Under the pieces are notes generated by a model, which worked only from the letters and a program-made list of their open reading frames with translations, ran no database searches and was not told where the DNA came from. Shown here in pieces: positions 24,549 to 33,395 of a DNA stretch of 38,529 nucleotides (within the stretch, counting starts at the first letter, position 1; the number at the start of each line of letters is the position of its first letter). The translations under genes and the position numbers were made by a program. The stretch is from JAIMBK01 sp040755975 (GTDB taxonomy: Bacteria > Bacillota > Desulfotomaculia > Desulfotomaculales > Nap2-2B): the NCBI GenBank assembly GCA_040755975.1, contig JBFLZY010000020.1, positions 1-38,529 on the forward strand. Direction: 5' to 3'.

Positions 24549-24578
24549 AACGCTTACCCCGCCTGGGGCAATGGCGTT
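24549..24578. terminator. Possible bidirectional terminator between convergent genes
   Basis: AACGC (24549-24553) pairs with GCGTT (24574-24578) and an inner CCCC/GGGG stem (24557-24568) stacks inside it. On the plus strand GTCTTTATTT follows and on the minus strand TTTTTTGACT follows. It sits between the 3' ends of the Asp23-domain and SleB genes. Confidence 0.4.
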
Positions 24579-24597
24579 GTCTTTATTTCCGGTTTAT

Positions 24598-25269
24598 TTA
24601 CGCCCTGGTGGCGAAAACGTGGTTGCCGATCTGGGCAATCACGGGCAACTGCCGGATCCATTTATCGGTCGCCGTGCGCGGGTTATAAAAAAACAGCGCG
24701 CCGTTGGTCGGGTCCTTCCCCATTAAAGCCTGGAGCGCAGCGTTGATGGCGACTTCGTCCGGCTCCAGGTTAATCGAGCCGTCCGCCACCGGGGTAAACT
24801 GGCAAACGTAAGGGCCGCTCTGCATAATTACTTCGCGGATTGTTTTCGGGAAATGGGGGCTGGCCACCCGGTTGAGAATTACCGCCCCAACCGCAACCTG
24901 CCCGGTAAAACTTTCCCCGCGGGCTTCCGCATAAATTATCCGGGCCAAAAGCAGCAAATCGTCGCGGGAGATATTTCCCCGGGAAAGCGCTTCCGGCACC
25001 ATTCCCGCCGTACGGCCGGGAATAAGCAGAACCTCTCCCGGCCGGATCAAGGTGTGGGAAAGCTTGTTGGCTTTGATCAACTGCGGTAAAGGTACGTTAA
25101 ACTGCTTACTTATTCCCGACAAAGTGTCCCCTTTTTGAACGGTATAACAAACCAGGTTCCGGCAGGCAAACAAATCTTTCTCCTGCGCCTGGGCGCAAAA
25201 GATGAAGAAACCTTGCGTAATCAGCAAGGCCAGAACAAGCAAGGCGGTCAATTTTAAATGTTTGGCCAC
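24598..25269 (-). CDS. Spore cortex-lytic SleB/CwlJ-type hydrolase with LysM domain
   Basis: The 223-aa exported protein has a signal peptide (TALLVLALLITQGFFIFCAQA), one LysM repeat (VQKGDTLSGISKQFNVPLPQLIKANKL...IRPGEVLLIP) for peptidoglycan binding and a C-terminal Hydrolase_2 domain (LLARIIYAEARGESFTGQVAVGAVILNRV, with the catalytic Glu; FFYNPRTATDKWIRQL). SleB enzymes are lytic transglycosylases that open spore cortex during germination, so the gene supports an endospore former. Start GTG 25269 has AAAGGAG seven bases upstream. A sequence resembling the forespore sigma-G consensus (GTATG at 25382..25378, CATATTG at 25358..25352) lies upstream but with one mismatch and loose spacing. Confidence 0.9.
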   Translation of the reverse strand: MAKHLKLTALLVLALLITQGFFIFCAQAQEKDLFACRNLVCYTVQKGDTLSGISKQFNVPLPQLIKANKLSHTLIRPGEVLLIPGRTAGMVPEALSRGNISRDDLLLLARIIYAEARGESFTGQVAVGAVILNRVASPHFPKTIREVIMQSGPYVCQFTPVADGSINLEPDEVAINAALQALMGKDPTNGALFFYNPRTATDKWIRQLPVIAQIGNHVFATRA

Positions 25270-25438
25270 TAACGCTCTCCTTTCTTGGCTCAATAATTAG
25301 TTTTTACAAAAGCAAGGCCATTTTATTCATCCATAATATGTAAACTACAATCAATATGAAAATGATATATTCTTAATCATACCAATAAATGATAAAAAAA
25401 TTAGCCACCCTGGCTTCCAATACTTTTTCATCCAATCT

Positions 25439-26170
25439 TCAACCTTTTCCCTGCCGCTTGAGAACTCTTATATCAATGTCCACCAACAAGCGGTAGGGGC
25501 GACACATCTGGTAGATCCGGGAAGTAGTTCGCTCCCCCAGGTACTCCTCTAAATCTTCCAGGTTGATATTGCTGGTGATAATCACGGGCAGGGAATGGTT
25601 GAGGCGGTAGTTGAGGATGGAATAAAGCTTGTTCCGCACCCAGTCGGTGTAATTGTGGGCGCCTAAATCATCCAGGACTAACAGGGGCACTTTCCGGGCG
25701 GCGTCCAAAATTTCGTGCTCCGTTAAATCGCCGGGGGCGCGGTTGGAATCATAAGTGGAGCGGATGCGGTCGAGCAAATCCGGCACCACGAGAAATAAAA
25801 CGGGGCAGCCCTTATCCAGCAGGGCGTTGGCAATGCAGCAAGCCAGAAAGGTTTTCCCGCTGCCCACCGGACCGGTAAAAAGTAGGCCGTCGACGCCGGC
25901 TTTTTTAGGAAAGTCCTCGACAAAAGCTAAAGCCGCGCTAAACGTCAGGCGAGCCGACTCGTGATAGCTAATCCCCTTGGGGGAGTCGATAATCTGGCGG
26001 GAATAATATTTAAAGCTGAATTTGTCAAAGGTACAGGAACGCAAGGCGCCGGGCAAACAGGAATCGGAAAACCGCCTGCGGATTGCCCTTTGGGCCGAGC
26101 AATTACAGGGAACGGCCAGATTTCCCTGGACAATTACCCCGCGGTCGCGGCAAACCTTGCACAATTCCAA
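25439..26170 (-). CDS. DnaI/DnaC-like helicase loader ATPase
   Basis: The 243-aa AAA+ protein has an N-terminal zinc-type Cys cluster (CKVCRDRG then CNC), Walker A (GPVGSGKTFLACCIANALL), Walker B (VPLLVLDDLGAHN), sensor I (PVIITSNINLEDL) and the arginine region RTTSRIYQM. These match DnaC/DnaI-type replicative helicase loaders rather than IstB of insertion sequences, since no istA lies beside it. It follows the DnaD-like gene in the same direction. TTG 26170 is the best start, with a G-rich stretch upstream; the frame stays open further and includes several possible CTG codons, so the N-terminus is uncertain. Confidence 0.82.
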   Translation of the reverse strand: MELCKVCRDRGVIVQGNLAVPCNCSAQRAIRRRFSDSCLPGALRSCTFDKFSFKYYSRQIIDSPKGISYHESARLTFSAALAFVEDFPKKAGVDGLLFTGPVGSGKTFLACCIANALLDKGCPVLFLVVPDLLDRIRSTYDSNRAPGDLTEHEILDAARKVPLLVLDDLGAHNYTDWVRNKLYSILNYRLNHSLPVIITSNINLEDLEEYLGERTTSRIYQMCRPYRLLVDIDIRVLKRQGKG

Positions 26171-26267
26171 CTTACGAGCCCCCCGGAAAATCGATTCCCG
26201 CCAAGAAGCCAGGAACAGGCAGTAAATTACCAGTAATCACCATTTCATAATATTTTCAAAATAACCT

Positions 26268-27062
26268 TCAACTCAGGTACAGCGCTTTCACCATTTCTTT
26301 CTTCCGGCGGCTGCTTGCTTTGCCGCTGTCGTTATTGCCCCCGTTCTTTTGGCGCCTTTGGTCCTGGTAATTGCGATCGTACTCGGCGACCGCCTCCAAC
26401 GTATGGAGATTATTTTTCTTCCACTTGAGCAGGATGCTGTCGATGTACTTAAAATTATACTTGCCGATTAAGACAGCCCGGCGCAGGGCGTCCAGAACGA
26501 GCGCACAATCGGTCTCCCGCGCCCAAAGCCGGATTTGCTCCACTTCCATCGGTGAGAGCGGACGGCCGAACTCCTCTTCAAAACACCTGACCAGGCGGGT
26601 TAAATCCGCCTCGGGGACCCCTTTTTCCTCCTGCTCCGCAAGCACTTTCCGGGTTTTTTCAATCTCTTTGACTTTGGCGCACGCCCACGCTTCCGACAGC
26701 TTGGCAAAGAGAGGCTCAAAATCGTAGCCGCTCAAAATGGTGCCTTGCGTTTCATCATAGTACTGGGTAATCGTAATGACCTCTTTTTCCAGGAGGCTGG
26801 CCAGGTTTCTTTCCACCCGCTCCAGGCCTCCGGCCAGGTACTCCGCCAGCAGTTCCGGCGGCGGAAAAAGAATTTTTTCTTCCATGCGCAGGCGCAAAAG
26901 TTGGACGAGCACCATCATTTCTTCGTCGGTGATATCGATCTTCGTATAGTACCGTAACAGCAGATTGGGGATGCTCGTCGTCCCGCAGAGCGTAAGATCA
27001 GTACCAAAAGCCGCCGTAATGTTGCCTTCTCTATATCTCTTCAAGGTCTTCCGGCTCTTCAT
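26268..27062 (-). CDS. DnaD-domain primosome protein
   Basis: The 264-aa protein has an N-terminal winged-helix-like part (SIPNLLLRYYTKIDITDEEMMVLVQLLRLR...LAEYLAGGLERVERNLASLLEKEVI) and a C-terminal DnaB_2/DnaD domain (RCFEEEFGRPLSPMEVEQIRLWARE...VLDALRRAVLIGKYNFKYIDSILLKWKKNNLHTLE). It would help load the replicative helicase with the DnaI-like protein encoded 97 nt downstream. I place the start at ATG 27062, after a GGTAGGTGG stretch; the longer frame to 27164 adds unrelated residues. Confidence 0.87.
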   Translation of the reverse strand: MKSRKTLKRYREGNITAAFGTDLTLCGTTSIPNLLLRYYTKIDITDEEMMVLVQLLRLRMEEKILFPPPELLAEYLAGGLERVERNLASLLEKEVITITQYYDETQGTILSGYDFEPLFAKLSEAWACAKVKEIEKTRKVLAEQEEKGVPEADLTRLVRCFEEEFGRPLSPMEVEQIRLWARETDCALVLDALRRAVLIGKYNFKYIDSILLKWKKNNLHTLEAVAEYDRNYQDQRRQKNGGNNDSGKASSRRKKEMVKALYLS

Positions 27063-27196
27063 TTTGTTTGCCCACCTACCCCAGTATATTTTATGGTAAA
27101 GGCAGGCGGTTTGTCCAGGTGTAAAAAAGCCGTCAAATTTGGATTTGCGTCTGGCAATCGGCAAAATTTATCTGCTTTTGGCGAAAAATGTTAAAA

Positions 27197-28069
27197 TTAT
27201 AAAATAGTTGCCCGCCGGGAAGTAAAAACACTTACCCGCAGGCCCATTTCATTTAAAAGCTGCGCGGCTTCGCCCGTGCAATACCCCAAATCGGTTTTTT
27301 TGTGCGCGTCGGACCCAACGGTAAAAATTTGCATCCCGGCCTCTTTGGCCAGCGCCAGAATATCCCTGCTCGGATGAAATTCCGCCAGGCCGCGGCGGCG
27401 GCTGGACGTGTTCACCTCCAGGCCGGTCCCTCTTCCGGCCATCGCGCGAAAAATACCCTCTACCCGCCCGCGATGGAGGTCGTTGATAGCCGGGCCGAAA
27501 AATTCGTAGCCGTAGCGTTTATAAAGATCCAGGTGGCCGATGCAATCAAAAAGCCCTGATTCCACCGCCTCTTGCAAAGCGCCGAAGTAATCCTCGGCCA
27601 GGGAGGAGAGATCCTTCCGGGCAAAATAAGCCCGGCATTCCTTGAGGGAAGAAATGGCGTGGTGCTCCAGGCAATGGATGGAACCCAGGACGAAATCAAA
27701 GGGGTGGCTGCCCACCACCTTTGCGATCGCCGCTTCCGCCCCCCGCTCAAAGCCCACTTCCAGCCCGGCTTTAACGGCCAACCCCGCGCCGGAAAATTCT
27801 GCTCTCGCCTTTTCCAGGTCGCGAAAGTAACAGTCCAGCCAGCGATCATTTTCCATGGGGACTATTTTCCCGTTTACCCGGACAAACCAGTCCAGGTGCC
27901 GGCGCCGGGGGTCAACCTCCAGGTGCGGGGTAAGGCAGACCTCCCGCAAACCCTTGCGCAGGGCCTCGCGGCAATATTCAAATATGCTCGTATCTTCAGC
28001 GTCAATGGAATAACCGGGATGAACATGGTAATCTATCCAATAACCGGCGTGTAGAGTGGCTTTTATAAT
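27197..28069 (-). CDS. PHP-domain phosphoesterase (HisK/histidinol-phosphatase type), non-canonical start
   Basis: The frame encodes a PHP-family metal phosphoesterase: metal-site DYHVHPGYS near the N-terminus, LTPHLEV, KAGLEVGFE, DFVLGSIHCLEHH, DCIGHLDLYKRYG, GLEVNTSSRR and the C-terminal VGSDAHKK. All expected metal His/Asp motifs are present. Length is ~290 aa, normal for HisJ-type phosphatases. The oddity is the start. Between the upstream TGA and the conserved H-x-H there is no ATG, GTG or TTG; the first TTG (27949) would remove the H-x-H motif. ATT 28069 or ATA 28066, just after a GGGAG site and overlapping the TAA of the preceding gene, are the only placed candidates. A lost base or miscalled codon is the alternative. 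Confidence 0.8.
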   Translation of the reverse strand: MIKATLHAGYWIDYHVHPGYSIDAEDTSIFEYCREALRKGLREVCLTPHLEVDPRRRHLDWFVRVNGKIVPMENDRWLDCYFRDLEKARAEFSGAGLAVKAGLEVGFERGAEAAIAKVVGSHPFDFVLGSIHCLEHHAISSLKECRAYFARKDLSSLAEDYFGALQEAVESGLFDCIGHLDLYKRYGYEFFGPAINDLHRGRVEGIFRAMAGRGTGLEVNTSSRRRGLAEFHPSRDILALAKEAGMQIFTVGSDAHKKTDLGYCTGEAAQLLNEMGLRVSVFTSRRATIL

Positions 28070-28596
28070 ACTTCCGCTCCCAGGACAGATTTCATTTGCG
28101 CCAGCGCCCAGCGGTGGGCCTCCTGGTCAAAGCTGGCCACCCCGTTTGCGTAGACAATGGTCCGGTAGTCGCGGTTGGCCAGTTCCTCAACCGTATACAA
28201 GACACAAATATTCGTGCACACCCCCACAACGTGCACTTCCGCCGGTTCCAGATCAGTTAAAATACTGCCCAAATTGGTGCGGAAAAATCCGCTGAAGCGG
28301 GTTTTCGGCACCTTTATGGCAAAGGGGTATTCCGCCACCAGGACGCGCAATTCCTCGATCAGTTCGGCCCCGGGGGTACCGAAAACACAGTGCCTGGGAA
28401 AGCGCTTGAATTCCAGATCTTCGGGATCGTGGGCGTCCATGATAAAAATTACCGGCAGGTTTTGGTCGCTAAACTCCTTCACCCTGGCAACGACGAAGGG
28501 AACAATCCGGCGCGCCGCTTCGCCGCAGGTCAGGGCGCCGTCCGGTTCAATAAAGTCTTTGAGCATATCGATGACCATCAGCACTTTGTCGGGCAT
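28063..28596 (-). CDS. Isochorismatase/nicotinamidase-type cysteine hydrolase
   Basis: The 177-aa protein has the cysteine-hydrolase triad: Asp10 in VLMVIDMLKDF, Lys98 in VPKTRFSGFF and Cys131 in GVCTNICVLYTV. The IMDAHDPEDLEF segment supplies the metal-site Asp-x-His of nicotinamidases. It could hydrolyse nicotinamide or another amide. ATG 28596 has AAGGGAG seven bases upstream. Its TAA overlaps the start region of the PHP gene, suggesting translational coupling. Confidence 0.88.
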   Translation of the reverse strand: MPDKVLMVIDMLKDFIEPDGALTCGEAARRIVPFVVARVKEFSDQNLPVIFIMDAHDPEDLEFKRFPRHCVFGTPGAELIEELRVLVAEYPFAIKVPKTRFSGFFRTNLGSILTDLEPAEVHVVGVCTNICVLYTVEELANRDYRTIVYANGVASFDQEAHRWALAQMKSVLGAEVL

Positions 28597-28730
28597 AAAA
28601 TCACTCCCTTGAGAAAATATCAGGCATAAAGAAAAAACTTTAAAAATCGACTTTAGTTTAATTCGTGATGATAAAAATTTTTCCTCTCAAACTGTGCCAA
28701 AAATATTGCCCCCCACAATCTTACCATTAC

Positions 28731-28759
28731 TTGTGAAATATTCGCTCATATGTTATTAT
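28731..28759 (+). promoter_or_regulatory. Sigma-A-type promoter before the amphi-Trp and gap genes
   Basis: TTGTGA (28731-28736), 17 bases, TATTAT (28754-28759), with TG two bases before the -10 (TGT-TATTAT). It lies in the divergent gap 28597-28821 and points toward the amphi-Trp gene. The leftward gene must use a separate promoter. Confidence 0.6.
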
Positions 28760-28821
28760 ATCATTCCGGTAAGTAATTTTTTCCTTTGCTTTTCAGTAAT
28801 ATTTAAGCGAGGTGGGGAAAA

Positions 28822-29145
28822 ATAAAAGAAAAAATTAAAGTTCAGGCGTGCCCCAGGGGGCAGCTGATTACCGCGCTGGAAAGGCTGCTCAACGAAGTTA
28901 AAAAAGGGTGTTTGGCGATTGGCGACGCCGAGGTAAGCCTGCCCAAAACCGTCGACCTGAAAATGGAACTGGAAGAAAAAGACGGCCAGATCGAATTTGA
29001 GCTTGAACTAAAATGGCCGCTTCACCCCCAGGAGGAAGCGGAAACCGAAGGGGAAGCAGAGGAACCAGAGGAAGGAGCAGCTGAAGGGGAAGAGAAAAAG
29101 GAGCAAGATCAGGCAGAAAAGGAAGCAAAGGAAGTGAAAAAATAA
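28822..29145 (+). CDS. Amphi-Trp domain protein with acidic tail, non-canonical start
   Basis: The frame encodes a short protein whose first part reads KVQACPRGQLITALERLLNEVKKG...IGDAEVSLPKTVDLKMELEEKD...IEFELELKWP, matching the amphi-Trp domain (helix then beta strands ending in E-L-E-L-K-W). The tail is very rich in Glu, Ala and Lys. The domain clearly begins upstream of the first standard start (TTG 28912), which would remove its helix. Upstream of that the frame is open back to TAA 28804-28806 and has only ATA 28822 and ATT 28834 as near-cognate starts; ATA follows GAGGTGGGG at four to eight bases. Function is unknown. Only 57 bp separate it from gap, in the same direction. Confidence 0.7.
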   Translation: MKEKIKVQACPRGQLITALERLLNEVKKGCLAIGDAEVSLPKTVDLKMELEEKDGQIEFELELKWPLHPQEEAETEGEAEEPEEGAAEGEEKKEQDQAEKEAKEVKK

Positions 29146-29202
29146 TTAGAACGCAGGTAGCACGGGAATCAGCAGGCGAATCAACAAACGGGAGTGAGGG
29201 AA

Positions 29203-30210
<1,008 letters not shown>

Positions 30211-30216
30211 GGGAAA

Positions 30217-30285
30217 AGGCACAAAGGCACAAAGAATTGTGGAAAGTATTTTACTTTGTGCCTTTGTGCCTGTTTACTTTGTGCC
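30217..30285. repeat. Heptamer-type repeats forming a perfect 18-bp inverted repeat
   Basis: Two copies of GGCACAAAG (30217-30234) face CTTTGTGCCTTTGTGCCT (30254-30271) as an exact inverted repeat with a 19-base loop. One more CTTTGTGCC follows at 30277-30285. It lies between the convergent ends of gap and the carboxyltransferase gene and may end transcription from either side, but no U-tract follows. Confidence 0.8.
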
Positions 30286-31827
30286 TTATAAATTAATGTT
30301 TGAATATTTCCGCCAAGGCCGGGCCACCTGCTTGTTTTCCAGCAAGTCGAGGGCCCGGGAGATGAATTTTCTGGTTTCCGACGGCATGATCACGTCGTCG
30401 ATGTAGCCGCGCTCGGCGCCGCAGTACGGGTTTTCGTAGAGGTCGCGGTACTGCTTGATCCTTTCCGCCGCCACCGCCGCCGGATCTTGCGCGCTTTTGA
30501 TTTCCTTGGCAAAGATCACGCTGGCCGCCGTTTCCGCACCCACAATGGTCACCCGGGCAATCGGCCAGGCGTAAACGATGTCCGCACCGGTGTCTTTGCA
30601 GCACATTCCCAGGTAAGCGCCGGCGAAAGACTTGCGCATAATCACCGTTACCTTGGGTACGCTGGCGTCGATGTAGGCGTAGAGCATCTTCGCCCCGTGC
30701 CTTAAAATACCTTTATGTTCTTCGTACGAGCCAATCATGTAGGCCGGGGTATCGTGGAAGTTCACCAGCGGGATGTTGAACAGGTCGCAGAAGCGCACGA
30801 ACCGGGCCACCTTGTCGGCCGCGTCACAGTCGATCACGCCGCCCATGACCAGCGGCTGGCTGGCCACGACCCCCACCGACCGGCCGTTAATCCGGGCAAA
30901 GCCGACGATGACGTTCTGGGCGAAGTCCTTCAAAATTTCAAAGAAAACCCCGTTGTCGACGATTTTCAGCAGCACGTCGTGCATGTCGTAAGGTTCGTGG
31001 GCCTCCTCGGGCACCAGCCCATCCAGCTCCGGGATAAGCCTTTCCGCTTCGTCGCCGGTGTCCACGCGCGGCGGCTTTTCCCGGTTGTTCTGGGGCAGGT
31101 AACTTAAAAGCTCTTTGGTCTTATCCAGGCAATCCTTGTCGTCCTCCGCCACCACGTGGGTCTGCCCGGTTTTCACCGCGTGCGCCTCGACCCCGCATAG
31201 TTCCTCCAGGGTGATTTCCTCACCCAACTGCGTTTTGACGAAGGCCGGGCCGGCAATGCCCATAAAACCGGTTTTGCGGCACTGGAAGACGAAGTCCTGC
31301 ATTACCGGGTGGTAGGCCTGCCCGCCCAGGCAGGGGCCCATCAACAGGGCGATCTGCGGGATGATCCCGGAAGCGAGAATCTGGGAGCGGAACAGCCAGG
31401 CGTAGGCCTCCAGGGTGTCCATCCCTTCCTGCAGGCGGGCGCCGCCGGAGTCGTTCATCCCCACGAAGGGGATGCCCATTTCCTTGGCCATGTCGATGGA
31501 CTGGGAAAACTTTTTGCCGTGGTACTCGCCAAAAGTGCCGGCCATGGCGGTGTAATCCTCCGCCCCCACCATTACGAGCCGGCCGTTGACTTTTCCGTAG
31601 CCGACCACCACCCCTTCAGCAGGGACCTCCCTTTTGTCCATGCCGAAGTGAATGGTACGGTGCTTGACGAACATCCCTATTTCCGTGAAGGTGCCCGGGT
31701 CGAAGAAATATTCCACCCTTTCCCGGGCTGTCCACTTCCCGCTTTTGTGCTGCTGCTCGACGGCCTTGGGACCGCCCATCTGCATGATTTTCGCTTTGCG
31801 CTGCTTTAACTCTTCGTAACGATCCAT
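30286..31827 (-). CDS. Acyl-CoA carboxyltransferase (PccB/GcdA-like)
   Basis: The 513-aa protein is a biotin-dependent carboxyltransferase. It has the N-terminal acyl-CoA site (SGKWTARERVEYFFDPGTF, MVGAEDYTAMAGTFGE, GMNDSGGARLQEGMDTL) and the C-terminal biotin site (GFARINGRSVGVVASQPLVMGGVID, HDTPAYMIGSYEEHKGILRHGAKMLYAY, KSFAGAYLGMCC). Such subunits serve propionyl-CoA carboxylase, methylmalonyl-CoA decarboxylase or glutaconyl-CoA decarboxylase. The glutaryl-CoA dehydrogenase-like gene just upstream favours glutaconyl-CoA; no biotin carrier or membrane beta subunit is in the window. ATG 31827 has GGGAGG eight bases upstream; the frame to 31863 runs into a hairpin. Confidence 0.87.
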   Translation of the reverse strand: MDRYEELKQRKAKIMQMGGPKAVEQQHKSGKWTARERVEYFFDPGTFTEIGMFVKHRTIHFGMDKREVPAEGVVVGYGKVNGRLVMVGAEDYTAMAGTFGEYHGKKFSQSIDMAKEMGIPFVGMNDSGGARLQEGMDTLEAYAWLFRSQILASGIIPQIALLMGPCLGGQAYHPVMQDFVFQCRKTGFMGIAGPAFVKTQLGEEITLEELCGVEAHAVKTGQTHVVAEDDKDCLDKTKELLSYLPQNNREKPPRVDTGDEAERLIPELDGLVPEEAHEPYDMHDVLLKIVDNGVFFEILKDFAQNVIVGFARINGRSVGVVASQPLVMGGVIDCDAADKVARFVRFCDLFNIPLVNFHDTPAYMIGSYEEHKGILRHGAKMLYAYIDASVPKVTVIMRKSFAGAYLGMCCKDTGADIVYAWPIARVTIVGAETAASVIFAKEIKSAQDPAAVAAERIKQYRDLYENPYCGAERGYIDDVIMPSETRKFISRALDLLENKQVARPWRKYSNINL

Positions 31828-31863
31828 AAAATTAACCTCCCTCAGAAAATAGCTTTCCGCCAT

Positions 31864-31890
31864 TAAGTTAAGTGCCTGACACTTAACTTA
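31864..31890. repeat. Perfect 11-bp stem hairpin upstream of the carboxyltransferase gene
   Basis: TAAGTTAAGTG (31864-31874), CCTGA, CACTTAACTTA (31880-31890) is an exact inverted repeat with a five-base loop, 37 bp before the carboxyltransferase start. There is no U-tract on either strand. Rest of the 31828-32090 gap is pyrimidine-rich on the plus strand. Confidence 0.75.
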
Positions 31891-32009
31891 CGCTCTTGCC
31901 TCACCTGCGCCGTGTTTCGTTACCAGCCCTTCGCATATGTCGCTCGCCCGGACAAATTCCAGCCCTCGTTTCCATGATTTACGGGGGAACGAACGTTTCC
32001 ATGAGACAC

Positions 32010-32094
32010 TCCCCCTCTACCTCTGGGTGCCTCTCTTCCCCTGTGCCTATGTCCCTCCGCGCCTCTTTTGCCTTTGTGCCTCTGTGCCTTTTAT
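32010..32094. repeat. Degenerate pyrimidine heptamer-octamer repeats
   Basis: A tract of degenerate 7-9-base units ending in GCC or CCC (such as TTTGTGCC, TCTGTGCC, TCCGCGCC) fills the 3' flank of the acyl-CoA dehydrogenase gene and overlaps its last codons by a few bases. It is the same motif as at 30217-30285 and 33316-33352. Confidence 0.6.
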
Positions 32095-33248
32095 CTATTC
32101 GCCTTCCGGTAGCCCAGCGCGTCCTGGGAAATGATCAGCTTATGGATGTTACTTGTCCCCTCGACGATCTGATAATACTTGGCGTCGCGGAAGAGCCTGG
32201 CCACCGGGTACTCCTCCGAGTATCCGTAGGCGCTGTAAATCCGCAAAGCGTAATCGGCGCACTTGTTGGCGGCCTCGCTGGCAAACAGTTTGGCCATGGA
32301 GGTTTCCAGGGTATTGGGCGCCCCTTTATCCTTCAGGAAAGCCGCCCGGTAGGTTAAAAGGCGGGCCGCTTCCACATCTACGCACATTTGGGCGATCCAG
32401 TCCTGAATCATCTGGAACCGGCCGATTTGCTGCCCGAATTGCTCCCTGGTGGTGGCGTACTCCACGGCCGCGTCGATGCAGGCCTGGCCGATGCCGACGG
32501 CCCCCGCCGCCGAGGCCAGCCGCGTATTGTCCAGTTGCTGCATGCAGATGGCAAACCCCTGGCCTTCCTTACCCAGGAGATTTTCTTTGGGCACTTTGCA
32601 ATTTTCAAAAGTAATGGAGCCGACGGGCGAGGACCAGTTGCCCAGTTTTTCGGTAATCGCTTCGGTGATTACGCCGGGGCTCTTCATATCCACGATGAAG
32701 GCCGACATCCCTTTGGCCCGCTGCGCGGGATCCGTGTACGCGTAAACGAGCCCTACATCCGCTACCGGAGCGTAGGAAATCCACATCTTGCTGCCGTTTA
32801 AAACGTAATAATCCCCTTCCGGGACGGCCCGGGTCTTCATGGCCGCCACGTCGGAGCCGGCGTTGGGCTCGGTCATGGCAAAGCAGCCGAGGAACTCCCC
32901 GCTGCAAAGACCGGGCAGGTATTTCTGCTTCAATTCCTCGCTGCCGTGGCGCCAGATGGTGATGGCCGGGCCCAGCGTGTTGGCGGCAAAAACGAGCCGC
33001 AGGGAGCTGTGCACCCTGGCGATCTCCTCGGCCAGAATGGCCAGGGCCAGATAGCCCAGACCGTTGCCGCCGTACTCTTCCGGGATCACACACCCCAAAA
33101 AGCCCAGCTCACCCATTTTTTGCACCAGGTCGCGGCGGAAGCGGTGGGCCTTGTCGTCGGCGTCGACGGCAGGTTTTACTTCGCTAACGGCAAAATCGCG
33201 GGCCAACCGCCTGATGTCTTGTAATTCTTCGGGCAAGTCAAAGTTCAT
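32091..33248 (-). CDS. Acyl-CoA dehydrogenase, probable non-decarboxylating glutaryl-CoA dehydrogenase
   Basis: The 385-aa flavoprotein has all acyl-CoA dehydrogenase parts: GFLGCVIPEEYGGNGLGYL, CFAMTEPNAGSDVAAMKTRA, KMWISYAPVADVGLVYA, EFGQQIG-type FAD motif (REQFGQQIGRFQMIQD) and the catalytic Glu363 in IVEGTSNIHKLIISQDALGYRK. Arg84 in HSSLRLVF lies where glutaryl-CoA dehydrogenases bind the distal carboxylate. The residue before the catalytic Glu is Val362; decarboxylating glutaryl-CoA dehydrogenases have Tyr there, and the Tyr-to-Val change is the published marker of the glutaconyl-CoA-forming enzyme of Desulfococcus multivorans. The next gene encodes a carboxyltransferase, in keeping with a separate decarboxylation step. 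Start ATG 33248 follows AGGAGG. Confidence 0.85.
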   Translation of the reverse strand: MNFDLPEELQDIRRLARDFAVSEVKPAVDADDKAHRFRRDLVQKMGELGFLGCVIPEEYGGNGLGYLALAILAEEIARVHSSLRLVFAANTLGPAITIWRHGSEELKQKYLPGLCSGEFLGCFAMTEPNAGSDVAAMKTRAVPEGDYYVLNGSKMWISYAPVADVGLVYAYTDPAQRAKGMSAFIVDMKSPGVITEAITEKLGNWSSPVGSITFENCKVPKENLLGKEGQGFAICMQQLDNTRLASAAGAVGIGQACIDAAVEYATTREQFGQQIGRFQMIQDWIAQMCVDVEAARLLTYRAAFLKDKGAPNTLETSMAKLFASEAANKCADYALRIYSAYGYSEEYPVARLFRDAKYYQIVEGTSNIHKLIISQDALGYRKANR

Positions 33249-33315
33249 CCGAATCTCCTCCTTTAAAAAATAGCATTTTTAACAGGTTCTTCCAGCGGCC
33301 GTCTCAGTCCAGCTC

Positions 33316-33352
33316 GCTGTGCCTTTGTCCCTTTGGGCCTTCCTGCCTCTTC
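33316..33352. repeat. Third cluster of degenerate heptamer repeats
   Basis: Between the second IclR gene and the acyl-CoA dehydrogenase gene, GCTGTGCC, TTTGTCCC, TTTGGGCC and TTCCTGCC follow one another at 7-8 base intervals. Confidence 0.55.
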
Positions 33353-33395
33353 CGAATAAGCAGGGCGTCGGCTACCTTGACCCCCTTTCCACCCC

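Noticed and set aside
25439..26170. IstB helper ATPase of an IS21-type element
   Set aside because: No istA gene or terminal repeats are nearby, and a DnaD-domain gene is directly upstream; a helicase-loader role is more likely.
30217..33352. CRISPR array
   Set aside because: Units are 7-9 bases, degenerate and contiguous, without uniform spacers or cas genes.
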